Shown: positions 21,650 through 35,603, counted from the stretch's first letter. The stretch: DNA of 64,000 bases from Pseudomicrostroma phylloplanum (GCA_039545275.1 BCHS01000018.1:1-64000); one strand, 5' to 3'. Notes: generated by a model not told the origin, from the sequence alone. A program made the numbers and translations.

Positions 21650-22000
21650 GGCTGGAAGACGTAGGGCGAGCGTGCAGAGAATGGCAGGGAGCTCTGGCTG
21701 ATTGAGCTACCGAATGAAAGGGAGCAACTGAGCCAGGTAGTATGCGATGATCCAAGGTGAGGCGAGGAGGTCTTTCGTCAAAGGCAAGGCAACGTAGGCA
21801 AGAAGATCTCAACTTTTGAGCCCCCCTTCCGGAAGCAAGGATTCGGAACGGAAGTCAGACGCGCCTCCACTCTGCTGCAAAAAGCACCACGACGACGAGG
21901 AATCAGGCAAGCTTGCTACGTGGATACATTGAGGCATCGAAGAAGTACAGAGACAAGGAAGATCTCTTTCATGAGGTAAGGCACAACGGCGGAAACACAA
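21650..22000. other. RRP41 upstream / membrane-protein 1 3' flank
   Basis: 351 bp. It contains the RRP41 leader on the minus strand and the 3' end of the next minus-strand gene. No further gene is seen. Confidence 0.45.
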
Positions 22001-23092
22001 TTACTTCTGCTTTCCGATGGGAGAATGATGGCCCACTGCAGTGCTGGCGCCATCAGCATCTTCACTGCCCATGCTGGGCTTGCGCTGAAGCCCTGCCTCC
22101 CTCTTGTAGCGATGCACCTCACGTGCGGCAACCGCTAGTACAGCGATAGTTGTGAGGGTAGTGATGAGGTAAAAGGCGAACGTAGCTTGAACTTCTGGGG
22201 CGCCGAGGCGCTGCCAAGTGATAAAGTAGACCCACGCAGCAATACCACAGCCGAGGAGCACGGCCAGGGCAATAACGGCCGACACGAGCAGGAGCATTGC
22301 CGTTGCCTTCCTCGGAGCCATACAGATGTATGCCACGTTTACGACGAGACGTGCGACGAGGACCACCACGCAGGCTGCAAAAGTGCCAATCCACAAGCCG
22401 AGCTCGAACAGATTCTCCCAAGAGGGATAGTACAAGCCTTCCTGCGTCGCATTGTAGGTGTAGCCTTCGCTCCAGCTGCCGTCACGTCGCTCAACAGCTG
22501 GCGCGGGCGTCGCCGACGCCGTTGGCGTCGTCGTCGTCATCGTCGAGGATTGTGGCACCGAAGTCGGTGGCGGATTGATAGTGCTCGGGGAAGGAGAAAA
22601 GTCAAGGGCATGGGATCGTTCATATTCTCCTGGAGCCCACATCTTGAGAGAGCTCGCAGAGACCTGAGCAAGGGAGTAGATATCTCCGTATCCCGCAGTG
22701 CCAAATATTCCGGGATACATCGTCTGAGTTGCAGTAGTAGTAATGGTACCCGAAGTACTGCCAAGAAGGCTTTGACGGGTATTTCGAATGTAAGTCGTAG
22801 TGGATGAATTGTCACTTGTTACCTGCCGAGTAAAAGCGCTATAGGAGATCACTGGCGAGTAAATGGCAGTCGCTCCGGTGTAAGTGATTGTCACCGTTGC
22901 GATTTGTGTGCCGAGGTCGAGTCCATATCTAGCTCTGTCCCCGCTTGTCGCAAGTGGACCCTGGGAAGACAGAGTCACAAAAGTGTGCGCGTCGTTCAGT
23001 GCGTATATCGCCCATGAGAGTAGAGAAAGAGCGACTATGAGCAGAGGTGCCTCTGCTGCCAGTGCTGCTTTGAGCCATCGCTGGTTGACCAT
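22001..23092 (-). CDS. Four-helix membrane protein of unknown function, tandem copy A
   Basis: Single exon, 363 aa, starting MVNQRWLKAALAAEAPLL. Hydrophobic helix 1 lies at about 9-31. A Ser/Thr-rich loop of about 200 residues follows, presumably lumenal or extracellular. Three helices sit near residues 230-255, 265-290 and 300-320 (WIGTFAACVVVLVARLVV; LLVSAVIALAVLLGCG; FYLITTLTTIAVLAVAA), and the charged C-tail is probably cytosolic. The topology recalls SUR7/PalI-type membrane proteins, but no signature Cys motif is evident, so I leave it unnamed. It is about half identical by eye to the gene at 23773-24873 in the same orientation, so a recent-to-moderate tandem duplication is likely. Confidence 0.8.
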   Translation of the reverse strand: MVNQRWLKAALAAEAPLLIVALSLLSWAIYALNDAHTFVTLSSQGPLATSGDRARYGLDLGTQIATVTITYTGATAIYSPVISYSAFTRQVTSDNSSTTTYIRNTRQSLLGSTSGTITTTATQTMYPGIFGTAGYGDIYSLAQVSASSLKMWAPGEYERSHALDFSPSPSTINPPPTSVPQSSTMTTTTPTASATPAPAVERRDGSWSEGYTYNATQEGLYYPSWENLFELGLWIGTFAACVVVLVARLVVNVAYICMAPRKATAMLLLVSAVIALAVLLGCGIAAWVYFITWQRLGAPEVQATFAFYLITTLTTIAVLAVAAREVHRYKREAGLQRKPSMGSEDADGASTAVGHHSPIGKQK

Positions 23093-23772
23093 CGAGAGGA
23101 GAACAGTGTTGAGGAGAATGGGATGAGAGGATCAAGGTGAATGGGTGAGATTGTCAAAGGGGCGGCCCTCTGATGCCACTTGGGTGGTAGCCATCTGTGC
23201 CTTTTGTATGGCCGGAGTGATCTGCCCGCTTCAGCCCTTTGGGTTCCCTCCATCCCTCGCCTGGTGAGGTGGGAGTCTCTCCCTCTTGATGTTGCTCCTT
23301 CGCCTGACTGCGTGACGTCCCGTGCTGTGCATGTCCGACGCGCCTCGCTTGTCGAGCATCGGAGGAGGGCGATGCCAAGACTCGCGGAGAAGTGGGAAAC
23401 GCTCAGAGGACGCTATCGAAGGCGAGATTGCCGGCGGTGGCACGCCAACAACCGAGTACGCACAGTCAGTCGATTACATCTATTACATCATCGCTACAAG
23501 CCCGATCCCGCTCTGTACCGCCGCAAGTCAGTTTAATAGCCTCGACTCCGATAGCCATACTTCCAGTCTTCCCAATCACCTCTACCCACGGCCTTCTCAC
23601 ACTGGTCTCTTCTGCCACACATACCACCATCATCTCGACTCTGTCCCCTTGTCTGATCAGCTCGATCAACACTCGTGACCTTGCTGGATATAGCACACAA
23701 ATTCACGACAGCAGATCACGCAAGTGACGAGGCATCCTGTGATTGCAAATGGGCACAGAGGTTGAAGCAGTA
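23093..23772. promoter_or_regulatory. Upstream region of copy A with shared 19-bp element
   Basis: Between the tandem genes. The 19-mer gtccgacgcgcctcgcttg at 23333-23351 matches 18 of 19 bases at 25100-25118 upstream of copy B, at nearly the same distance from the start codon (241 versus 227 bp). The leaders just before both ATGs also match (TTCTCCTCA then CTCCTCTCG or CTCCTTTCG). Confidence 0.55.
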
Positions 23773-24873
23773 TCATTTCGCATACGCGGGCAGAGCTTGA
23801 TGGTCCAACGCTGTACTCGTACTGTCCCCTTCCTCGCTGTCGACCCGCTCTCGAGTCACCTCCTGCAGAACAATGCCGTCCCGATGCTGGAACCTTTCCT
23901 CCCCCTTGTAGCGCTGGAGCTCGAACGCTGCTGCCAACAGAACCGGGACAGTCGCAATCGTACTAATGATATAGAATATGAAAGTAGCCAGCACCTCTGG
24001 AGCCCTGAGATGTTGAATAAAAACAAAGTATGACCATGCGGAGATGCCACAGGCGCTCAGCATAAGGAACGCGATGGCAGCTGTGCAGAGCAGGAGCATT
24101 GCTGTCGGTTTCCTCGGAGTCATGCATACGTACGCAACGTTTACAATGAGGCGCAGCACGATGGCGGCCAAGCAAGCTCCGAACGCTCCTAGCCACAGAG
24201 GAAGGTAGTACTCGTTATCGAAAGAATTCGCGTTGAAGAGGCCTTCCTCCATTGCATGGTATGTATAGCCCTCGCTCCAGCTACCATCTCGTCGTTCGGG
24301 AGCAGGAGTAGCGGTCGACGCTGGTACCGAAGCCGCCGACGTTGTTGACGCCGCCGTTGCTGAGGGAGGAGGCGTACCTACGGTGCTGGGGAGGAGACCG
24401 GCAGAGGACAGGTATGCGTCGTACTCTCCCGAGGACCACATTTTGAGGCTGCTGGGATTGACTTGAGCCTGAGAATAGACGCTTCCGTAAGGTGCGGTCC
24501 CCCCGAATATAGGATACAGTGTCGTAGTTTGTGTTGCAGTGACTGTCCCGGAGGTACTGCCGATGAACGTGTCCCTGGTGTAAGGGACCACGACGGTGGT
24601 CTGAGATCTCGTGCGGGTACGGTAGACGACAACGGGCGAGTACAAATCAGTCGCATCCGTGAAGGTAGTTGTCAGCGTGACAATCTGGGTACCCAGGTCC
24701 ATCCCGTACTTATGTCGGTGCTTGTTGGGCAGAGAGTTACCTTGTTGAACGATGCTAATGTAGGTGGAGGCGTCGTTGAGCGCGTACAGTGCCCACGAGA
24801 AGAGGGCCAGCGTGACGAGGAGTACAGGCACCTCGGCTAGTAGCGCTGTCTTGAGCCATCGTTGATTGACCAT
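23773..24873 (-). CDS. Four-helix membrane protein of unknown function, tandem copy B
   Basis: Single exon, 366 aa, starting MVNQRWLKTALLAEVPVLL. It has the same plan as copy A: one N-terminal helix, a long Ser/Thr/Tyr-rich loop, then three helices and a charged tail. Fixed landmarks shared by both copies include LNDA, DLGTQI, GSTSGT, SSLKMW, ERRDGSWSEGYTY and PRKxTAMLLL. The ERRDGSW segment carries a dibasic RR pair in the predicted lumenal loop, a possible Kex2-type site (inference). Function is unknown; a cell-surface or eisosome-type role is one possibility, unsupported beyond topology. Confidence 0.8.
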   Translation of the reverse strand: MVNQRWLKTALLAEVPVLLVTLALFSWALYALNDASTYISIVQQGNSLPNKHRHKYGMDLGTQIVTLTTTFTDATDLYSPVVVYRTRTRSQTTVVVPYTRDTFIGSTSGTVTATQTTTLYPIFGGTAPYGSVYSQAQVNPSSLKMWSSGEYDAYLSSAGLLPSTVGTPPPSATAASTTSAASVPASTATPAPERRDGSWSEGYTYHAMEEGLFNANSFDNEYYLPLWLGAFGACLAAIVLRLIVNVAYVCMTPRKPTAMLLLCTAAIAFLMLSACGISAWSYFVFIQHLRAPEVLATFIFYIISTIATVPVLLAAAFELQRYKGEERFQHRDGIVLQEVTRERVDSEEGDSTSTALDHQALPAYAK

Positions 24874-25705
24874 CGAAAGGAGACTAGAGGTGAGGAGAAG
24901 GAAGTATGTGTATTACTTGCGCATAAGATGCGACTCGGGGGACAACGTGGGGAATCACCATCCATCAATCCTTTATAGCAGATAAGCTGTACCTGTCTGG
25001 CGCCTGTTGTATCCACTGATCCCATGCCTCTCGAGCTTCATCGACCCCTCTCTCGACTAGACCAGTGTTAAGACCCAGCTTTGGTCCCGCGCTCCTCACG
25101 TCCGACGCACCTCGCTTGCAGGGAGTCGCTTGCCGCCGGGTGGGCGCACCTCCGCTTTCAATGTCCTCTGCTCATGTGCATATGGTTCCCGTAGAAGCCC
25201 ATAGGGCGTCTTGACAATAGGAAGCATTCAGACCATTGGTCGTCGTATCGTCTCCATTGTCTCGCGAGAGTAGCACAGTGGTGTCCTCAGGGGATCGCAA
25301 GGCGCATTTCCCATCAACTTCTAGGCGATACAAATAGAATCACTTCGGTCTAGGCGCCGCACGAACGCGGAAGACGAGCGCCTCAACAAGCGGGCGGGGC
25401 GGGGTTGCCAAGACATGCGGAGCTGGGGCAATGGGGCTCACCTGACCCTATCGAAGGTTCTGCCAAGCGAGATAGCCCGCGCGGCCTTAGTCAGGCGAGA
25501 TAAGGCCCCACAATCCATGGCATCATCGCCGTAACTCCCGGCTCCCACGCCGAAAGGGCATAGCTGGGTGGGTACTCGATGACATTGACACGACGCAGGA
25601 AAGAACGCAATCGTACAGGTAGCAGTGCTGAAGAGACAGTAGAAAGGAAAACAGGGACAAGGGAGGAATACGCGACGAATATGGTACAGGCAGGCCAAGA
25701 ACACC
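24874..25705. promoter_or_regulatory. Upstream region of copy B and 3' flank of MCM6
   Basis: 832 bp. The shared element lies at 25100-25118. The part near 25438-25700 is the MCM6 3' flank on the minus strand. No gene is seen. Confidence 0.45.
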
Positions 25706-28865
<3,160 letters not shown>

Positions 28866-29515
28866 GGTGGGCCGCAAAGGGTTGTGTGTCGGTCTGCGGA
28901 AGATGTAGGATCTTAGTGCAGTGCAAGAAGTAAAGTCGGTGACTAAGAAGCGATACAGGGGCGAAGGAAGGTGGTCTATGGTATGCTGACGGGATGAGGA
29001 AGGAAGACGCCTCAACACCGCTCGCCTGCTGTCCCTCGCCCATCTAATTGACGAGACTCGACACGCCTCTCTACGCGTTCGCGTGTACATTCAAACTCCC
29101 TTCGCCCAGGGCAGACGAGACGAGAGCGCGCCCGGGCTGCTTCCGTTCCTACTTTGGTCTCTCGTCAAGAGATCAGCCCAAGTCAGCTCGCTCAACACAC
29201 ACAGCACCTGAGACAGACGTGCATACACGCGCCTTCCAGTGAAAGGGTCAGTATAAGGGTGACCTCATTTGCAATTCGCCCGGGGAGCCAGCCGTACATC
29301 ACACTGGCGATGACTTTGCGGGAGATTCGTGCCTCATGAGATGATCTTCATTGATTATACGCCACCTTTAGAAGCATGCAAGGGTGGCGAGGCAGGACGT
29401 CGAGACGAGAAGAGACAGGCCGAGTGATGTGCCGTCTGCGACAGTGTTGTATACATTGACTGGGAGCAAGAAAACGAGTGGGTAAGAGACAGGGAATCTT
29501 TTTGACACGACTGAT
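28866..29515. other. MCM6 upstream region / GSP1 3' flank
   Basis: 650 bp between two minus-strand genes. No supported coding sequence; it presumably holds the MCM6 promoter. Confidence 0.45.
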
Positions 29516-30943
29516 CTAGAGGTCGGCGTCGTCCTCGTCGGGAAGAGGGGCAGCAGCAGCCTGGGGAAGAGGAGGGTGAAGGGAGACAGAGGATGCAGAG
29601 AGTAAGTTCTCGGTCTCATCAAGGTGGATTGACAGTACATGGCGTAGCTCCCTCTTTGCATAGATGCATCATCTCCACAGATACTCACAGCCTCGAGCTC
29701 CTTGTTGTACTGCTCCATCAGGTTGGCGTCCACGCTGACCTCGGGTGGGGCCAGAGCGGGGGCAGCAACGAACTCCAGAGAAGGGTTTCCGACGAGCTTG
29801 CGTGCAAGCCACAGGAAGGGCTTCTCGAAGTTGTAGTTGGACTTGGCGGAGAGCTCGAAGTATTGCAGGTTCTTCTTGCGGTGGAAGGTGACGGCTCCGG
29901 TCTTGACTTTGCGTTCCTGTCAGGCAGAGCGTGTGGAGAGCGGGGAGAGGGTGTGAGCGTTCTATTACATATGTAGCAATCACCAAGCTTCCACTGTTCT
30001 TTTTACGGGCCTGTACGTCTCCTCAGACCTCTGTCAAATCCTCGTCTACTCACCCTAACGTCGACCTTGTTTCCACACAGCACAATGGGGATGCTCTCAC
30101 AAACCCTCTCCAAATCCCTGTGCCAGTTGGGCACGTTCTTGTAGGTGATACGAGCGGTAACATCGAACATGATGATACCACACTGTCCACCGATGTAGTA
30201 GCCGTCTCGCAGACCACCGAACTTCTCCTGTCCAGCAGTGTCCCACACGCTGAAGACGATCTTTCCGAAGTTGGTGTGGAACTCGAGCGGGTGGACTTCC
30301 ACACCGAGAGTGGCTGTGAAGTGGTTGAGCAGCGATGTAATATGTCAGTAAGGCTGATCAGACTTACGTCTCCCAGTCGGGCATGTCCTGCTTGTAGCGC
30401 CTTGCAATGATGCTCACCAATGTACTTCTTCTCGAACTCTCCGGTCATGTGGCGCTGAAAGGAGCGGAGTGGGGTAGCAATATGTATTAGCATTAGAGCC
30501 CTGGAGGCACCTAGCCCCGAGATCAGCCCTTGTCCTACTCACCTTGACGAAGGTGGTCTTTCCTGTTCCTCCATCTCCGACTATATGCGAGGTAAAGGGA
30601 GGATAGGGTCAGTCGACTGTCCAAACTCAGCAGAAGAGTAGAGTTCCGTGGGTCTCGGCTGAACCATTCCTGGGTTCGTATCCGTACAGCACCCCTGAGA
30701 CAGCATGACCCTCCATGATGTCGGCTTGTCGGCTCTGAGCCCCATCGAGCCATATCTCAATGCCTGGCTGCCGGCCAGTCCAATGGGTGCGTCAATCTTG
30801 TGGCGTAGAAAGTACGCTCGTAGACGAAGCACCGCCGGCTGCCGGCTCGCCTGTCTCCTGCTTGGCTCCCCTCAGTCCTTGGCCGCTGCATGCCCACGAT
30901 ACCTACCGAGTACGAGCTTGAAGGTGGGGATCTCAGTCGACAT
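29516..30943 (-). CDS. GSP1: Ran GTPase (GSP1)
   Basis: Six exons: 30943-30907, 30580-30543, 30454-30418, 30313-30054, 29916-29689, 29560-29516, giving 214 aa. The sequence is nearly invariant Ran: [12 protein letters not shown] (P-loop, residues 14-25), ATLGVEVHP (switch I), [16 protein letters not shown] (switch II), [30 protein letters not shown] and the acidic tail LPDEDDADL. It drives nucleocytoplasmic transport and spindle functions. The first three coding exons are only 37, 38 and 37 nt, and the first intron is over 300 nt, unusually long for this window. It is divergent from RPA43. Confidence 0.97.
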
Positions 30944-31337
30944 GTTTGCAAAGTGTTACGAGTGTCTAGTGGTGGGGGAGAAAGAGGTTGCAATGGTGAC
31001 GGTGATGGTGATGCTTCAACTGAGAAGATCGGGGCTTGGGCTGCCTGGAAAAGGCAGGCGCAGGCAGGCGGGCGGGCCGAGCCAAGCAAGCAAGCAAGCA
31101 AGCCTGTGTGGTGTTTCTTTCGATTCGCGGACGAGGGGCGCGCGCTGCTGGCCTCTGCCTCTGCCTCTGCCTCTGCCTTTTGCCTCTGGGCTGGGCGGAG
31201 AATGAACCCGATGTCCGTCCGCTGAGAATTTTGGCGAGGGCAGAGGAAGCGGATACCGAAGGAAGGAAGGAGGCACTGACTGCATACATCCAGCCCCATC
31301 GTATCCTCATCGGCGGGCAGCTAGCACATCAGACATC
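30944..31337. promoter_or_regulatory. Divergent promoter GSP1 / RPA43 with microsatellites
   Basis: 394 bp. It contains an (aagc)n tract near 31084-31102 and a (gcctct)n tract near 31151-31176, plus G/C-rich caggcgggcgggc-like sequence near 31064. The promoter role is inferred from the divergent layout. Confidence 0.5.
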
Positions 31338-32568
31338 ATGGCCAGAGCTTCCTCGTCAAGCTTGGAACCTCCATCAAAGCGCAAGCGCTCTTCTGGCTCC
31401 CATGACTCCTCCCGCGAACGCAAGGAGAGGAGAGGCAGCACGAGCAGCAGAGGCAGCGAGAGCGAAGCAGACTCGGTAGCCTCTTCCTCGTCCACTGCCT
31501 CCTCTTCCAAGAAGAGAAAGAACAAGTCATCCTCATCGAAAGATCGTCATGGCGTAGACTCTCGAGCTCCGTACCTCTCTCAGGTCCCTCTCTCCTCAGC
31601 CTTCGAGCTGCAGTACCCCATCCTCACCCTTTCCATCCCCCCGGTTCACGCCTCGCAACCCATGGTCGCCCTCGTGGAGCTCTTCGACTCCCTCGTGATG
31701 CGCTTCGTCCCGCCTCTGAACGGCATCCTCATCAGCCACGGTACAGCCTACTTTATGGTGGATGAAGACGAGGCAGGCAAGAATGCACAGGGAGCCCTGG
31801 TGGACCATCAATGGATGGGCGCGGGGCCGAGTGCCCTCATTGGGGCCGATGCTGCATTTGCGACTTCCAAAGTGGCAGTGGAGTGCTGCGTATGGCGGCC
31901 AAAGGTCGGCATGAAAATTGGTGAGTAGGCGTGAACAACAGAACCGCCTTCAAGACTGGTGATCGGTACTGATCATTCTTGCCTCTCTTGGCCGGCCGTT
32001 CGCCCACTTTGCAGAGGGAACCATCACCCTCTCCACCCCCTCGCACGTCTCACTTCTAGTGTACGCAACATTCAACGCCTCCATCTCCTCCGACCACATG
32101 ACAGACTACGAGTTCATAGAGTCTTCCTCTCCTCCACCCGTGGACGAAGCAGGACAGACAGAAGGCGAAGAGGGCGCAGGCGCAGGCGAAACAGAAGAGG
32201 AATATGGCTACTGGCGTCACAAGGTCACACGGGAGCGACTAGGCGCTTCCACTGGAGGACGGGTACAGTTCGCAATCGTCTCCCTCACGATCTCTCCACC
32301 TTCGCTCTCCCTTTCTGGCTCCCTACTGGATAGACCCTTCGAGGTCGCTCCTCCCAGAACAGTCGGGCATTCTGCAGGTTCAGGAGGGTGGACACCGAGC
32401 AATGCTGCTGCCAAGGGTATGCACAAGGAGGACAGGGAGGCGATCAAGAAGGCTACGAGGCGTGTGCGGTGGGAAGAAGACGATGAGGAGAGCGAGGAGG
32501 AGGAGGGTGGCCTGCCGAGCGGGGGAGGAAAACAAGAGATCAAGGCGGGGAAGCATGTCAAGTTCTGA
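31338..32568 (+). CDS. RPA43: RNA polymerase I subunit RPA43
   Basis: Two exons: 31338-31920 and 32015-32568, intron of 94 nt, giving 378 aa. After a Ser/Lys/Arg-rich tail of about 75 residues, the RPB7-N-like domain reads LQYPILTLSIPPVHASQP, then VELFDSLVMRFVPPLNG and ILISHG. An OB-like segment follows (KIEGTITLSTPSHVSLL, YATFNASI). The tail ends in an acidic stretch (WEEDDEESEEEEGG) and basic residues. RPA43 with RPA14 forms the Pol I stalk and docks RRN3. Calling Pol I rather than Pol III RPC25 rests on the tails and the FNASI...SDHM pattern. Confidence 0.85.
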
Positions 32569-33049
32569 GTTCTCGGTCTAGGGGGTGGGGAGGTGCGGCA
32601 GTGGCTGTTGTACAATGTCATCAATAATCGACTCGACCTATCGGCAATTACTGGTGTCTGTGTTCTGCTCTCGTGACGTCGCCGTAGACTAAGACTGCCA
32701 TGATCACTCTGGAGACGAACATTCCATCTTAGTCGCAGCCACTGTACTAGTGAGACGTGGGGCGCAAACTTGACGTAACGTGAGGAGACGAGCAATGCCT
32801 TTTGTTGAACAAGAAGGAGAGATGATGATCATACAATGGTGAGGGACAAGGTAGGTGGGTGGGAAGGGTGGGAGAGGGTAGTAGTGGCTAGCCGGTGGTT
32901 TGATGAGCGCTCGTAACCCATCGAGACCTCCGTGCAGCCTGCCGCTTCCCTTCCACCAGCAAACAAGATCACAACGACAACACCATCGAGAGTGTTGCGC
33001 GAGGTGATCGTCCGGCTGATTCTATTCCACTAGAACAAGAGGAGTCCGC
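32569..33049. other. Convergent 3' region RPA43 / uS17
   Basis: 481 bp with no gene seen on either strand. Confidence 0.5.
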
Positions 33050-34072
33050 TTAGAACTTTCCGAACTGCTTGGCAGCCTTCTCGGCACGCTTGTTCTTTGT
33101 CACCTTGAGGACCTGGAATCGGATGGTCTTAGACAGAGGACGGCATTGGCCTGCGGAAGGAGAATGGGAAGGATGATGTGTGTACCGCGTCAGCAATGAC
33201 TTCTTATGAGATGCCGTGAAGCACCGATGCTCTACTGTTCGCCGACAGCAAAAGCGTAGGGAGTGATATTTTCCTGCCCTGCCCACTGCCTAGCCTAGCC
33301 TACCGAGCCACCAAGCTCGACCCCTCGTCCGACAGCATCGTAGCCTCGATGTTGCCCGCCCAAAGCTCCTCCTGAAGAGACTCTTCTCTTTCTATCCCTC
33401 TTTTCTGTGGCCCAACCATCCAATCTTCCAGCCTCACAGCCACCTGCACGTCTTGTCAAAGTTCCTCCATTGTTACATCCTAATCCAGATACTCACCAAC
33501 AGTGACCTCATCACCGACCTCTACACGGAAAGCAGGGGAGCAGTGGGCGACCAGGTTCTTGTGCCTCTTCTCGTAACGGTTGTACTTTGGCACGTAGTGC
33601 AGGTACTCTCGTCGCAGCACCACGGTACGGGTCATCTTGGTGGAGATGACACGGCCAGCCAGGATACGTCCACGGATGGCGACATTGCCGGTCCAGGGGC
33701 ACTTCTTGTCTGTAAAGCGCCGAGGGAAGAGGTGGAAGGTTGGATGATGTATAGGTGAGCAGACATTCTCACCTTCAGAGGTTCACTACAGCTGCCCGCC
33801 CGCAGAATCCATCTCTCTGTCCCTCTGACTACTTCATGACGAGATGTTTCCTTCCTCTTGACTGCATACATAAAATCTTCCATTCTTCTCGCTGCCTCCC
33901 GGTACTCACCAATGTACTCTCCGTTGATGGCAGCGGTGGGGGTCTTGAAACCCAGACCGATGTCCTTGTACCACCTCCTCTCACGGGTGACCTTTCGGAG
34001 CGCCTTTGGGTTGAGGAAGATCTGCTGCTTCTGGAAAGCCTTCTCGGGCTGAGTGTTGAGTACGGTGGACAT
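33050..34072 (-). CDS. RPS11: Ribosomal protein uS17 (RPS11)
   Basis: Three exons: 34072-33910, 33709-33497, 33150-33050, giving 158 aa. Signature runs: [69 protein letters not shown] and [14 protein letters not shown], ending AAKQFGKF. It is a small-subunit rRNA-binding protein of the body domain. Both splice joins are phase 1. The introns (200 and 346 nt) are much longer than most in the window, a common feature of ribosomal protein genes and a place where snoRNAs can sit. It is divergent from eS12. Confidence 0.97.
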
Positions 34073-34569
34073 GATGGGCGAAGTGTTGTTGAAGGGAAGA
34101 GGAGGATGTAGACTTGACTTGGGTGGAAGGTGGAAGGTGAGTGAGGCCGCCGCGAGGAGGATTCCTCAAATCGTCGGCCTGGGATTTTGGCGGGGCGACG
34201 CAGCCAGGCGGGCGAGCAGCGGGGGGGGAGGGGCACACAGGCGGACAGGGCCCGGCCTCACGCGGGCAGGCGGACAGGGCGAGCTGCAGCCACGCCGCAC
34301 GGAAAACCGCAGTGCGCGGTCTCCTTCGCTCGCGGGCGGGCGGGCGGGCGGGCGGGGGCAGCCACACACACAGAGGCACACGCAGGCGGACAGACAGGCG
34401 CAGGCAAGCAGGGCCAGACAAATTCATCAGAACCTCGAGGGACTTCCTTCCGACTGTGCCTTCACACACATATCATCATTACCATCGTACACTTGCTGAG
34501 GCGCTAACGTCCCCATTCACACACTAAGCGTCCGACGAAGCTCATCACCCACACCACACATTCATCAAA
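34073..34569. promoter_or_regulatory. Shared divergent promoter of uS17 and eS12
   Basis: 497 bp, very G/C-rich, with a (gggc)n run near 34333-34356. The 11-mer caggcggacag occurs three times (34238, 34267, 34383). The position between two co-regulated ribosomal protein genes suggests these are shared control sites; the factor is unknown. Confidence 0.6.
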
Positions 34570-35025
34570 ATGTCAGACACTGAAGACATCCCCCAGCAGG
34601 AGGTCGGTGAGGAGGAGGTCCCCGCCGAGGCAGAGGCACCCGCAGCCCCCGCCAAGGGAGCCATGACCATCGAGGAGGCTCTCCAGGAGGTCCTCAAGAA
34701 GTCGCTCATCCACGATGGTCTCGCCCGAGGTCTCCGTGAGTGCTCCAAGGCCCTCGACCGACGACAGGCCCACCTCTGTGTCCTCGTAGAGACCTGCTCC
34801 GAGCAGGAGTACATCAAGCTCATCGAGGCACTCTGCAACGAGCACAAGATCGACCTCCTCAAGGTATCTGACCCCAAGACCCTCGGCACCTGGGCCGGTC
34901 TCTGCAAGATTGACCGAGAGGGCAACCCAAGGAAGGTCGTCGGATGCTCTTGCGTCGTCGTCCGTGACTACGGAGAGGAGTCCGAGGGTCTCAACGTCCT
35001 CCTCGAGTACTTCAAGTCTCGCTAA
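34570..35025 (+). CDS. RPS12: Ribosomal protein eS12 (RPS12)
   Basis: Single exon, 151 aa. After an acidic Ala/Glu/Pro N-tail the L7Ae-like fold reads [78 protein letters not shown] and [14 protein letters not shown], ending LEYFKSR. It is a small-subunit beak protein. A strong bias to C-ending codons fits high expression. It pairs divergently with uS17, which supports coordinated expression. Confidence 0.97.
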   Translation: MSDTEDIPQQEVGEEEVPAEAEAPAAPAKGAMTIEEALQEVLKKSLIHDGLARGLRECSKALDRRQAHLCVLVETCSEQEYIKLIEALCNEHKIDLLKVSDPKTLGTWAGLCKIDREGNPRKVVGCSCVVVRDYGEESEGLNVLLEYFKSR

Positions 35026-35603
35026 ACGGCTAAGAAGAGGACATTTCGGGCACCCTGCGAAGTTGCGAGGCGGGTCCCATTGACTTGGCTCACCTGCTAG
35101 CACGATCGAGGCGAGGAAGCTGACAGGGAGGATGCTACAAAGTCGCCTTTGGCAACAGAGTGGTGAGTAGTCTCGTCTTCGAGTCCGATGAGGGGCAGGC
35201 GAGCTCAAGAAGGCCAAGCTTGCTGGGCGCTTCTGCGTCGCCAATGTGATGAGACACGGACTCCCTCTTCGGAGATGGATGGGGCCTCGCCTCATCCTCT
35301 TGGACAGACAACCTCCAAACCGGAATCATTATTACAACGTCTGATACAGACGCAGGAGGATGGGAGCGGTGGAGCATTCGAGACACATCGACCGTTGCAG
35401 AATGTGAGAAGCTGACCTAGTCTGTCTCCTCGTCCTCTCCCGCTGCTATATAGGCCCTTCCTTCGACGCTCCTGCTTTGACTGTTCATCTGCTGCCCGAC
35501 TGCAATCTATCTCTACCTCCACTGCGCATGTCTCAGTGCTATATTTTGTCTGATTGCCTGCCTGGCGCTGTTTTACAACTGTATGCTTCTGTCCATACAA
35601 AGC
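35026..35603. other. Convergent 3' region eS12 / SDHAF4
   Basis: 578 bp with no supported gene. Confidence 0.5.

Noticed and set aside
30660..30700. tRNA-like B box (ggttcgtatcc)
   Set aside because: No A box or cloverleaf could be drawn, and it lies inside a GSP1 intron.
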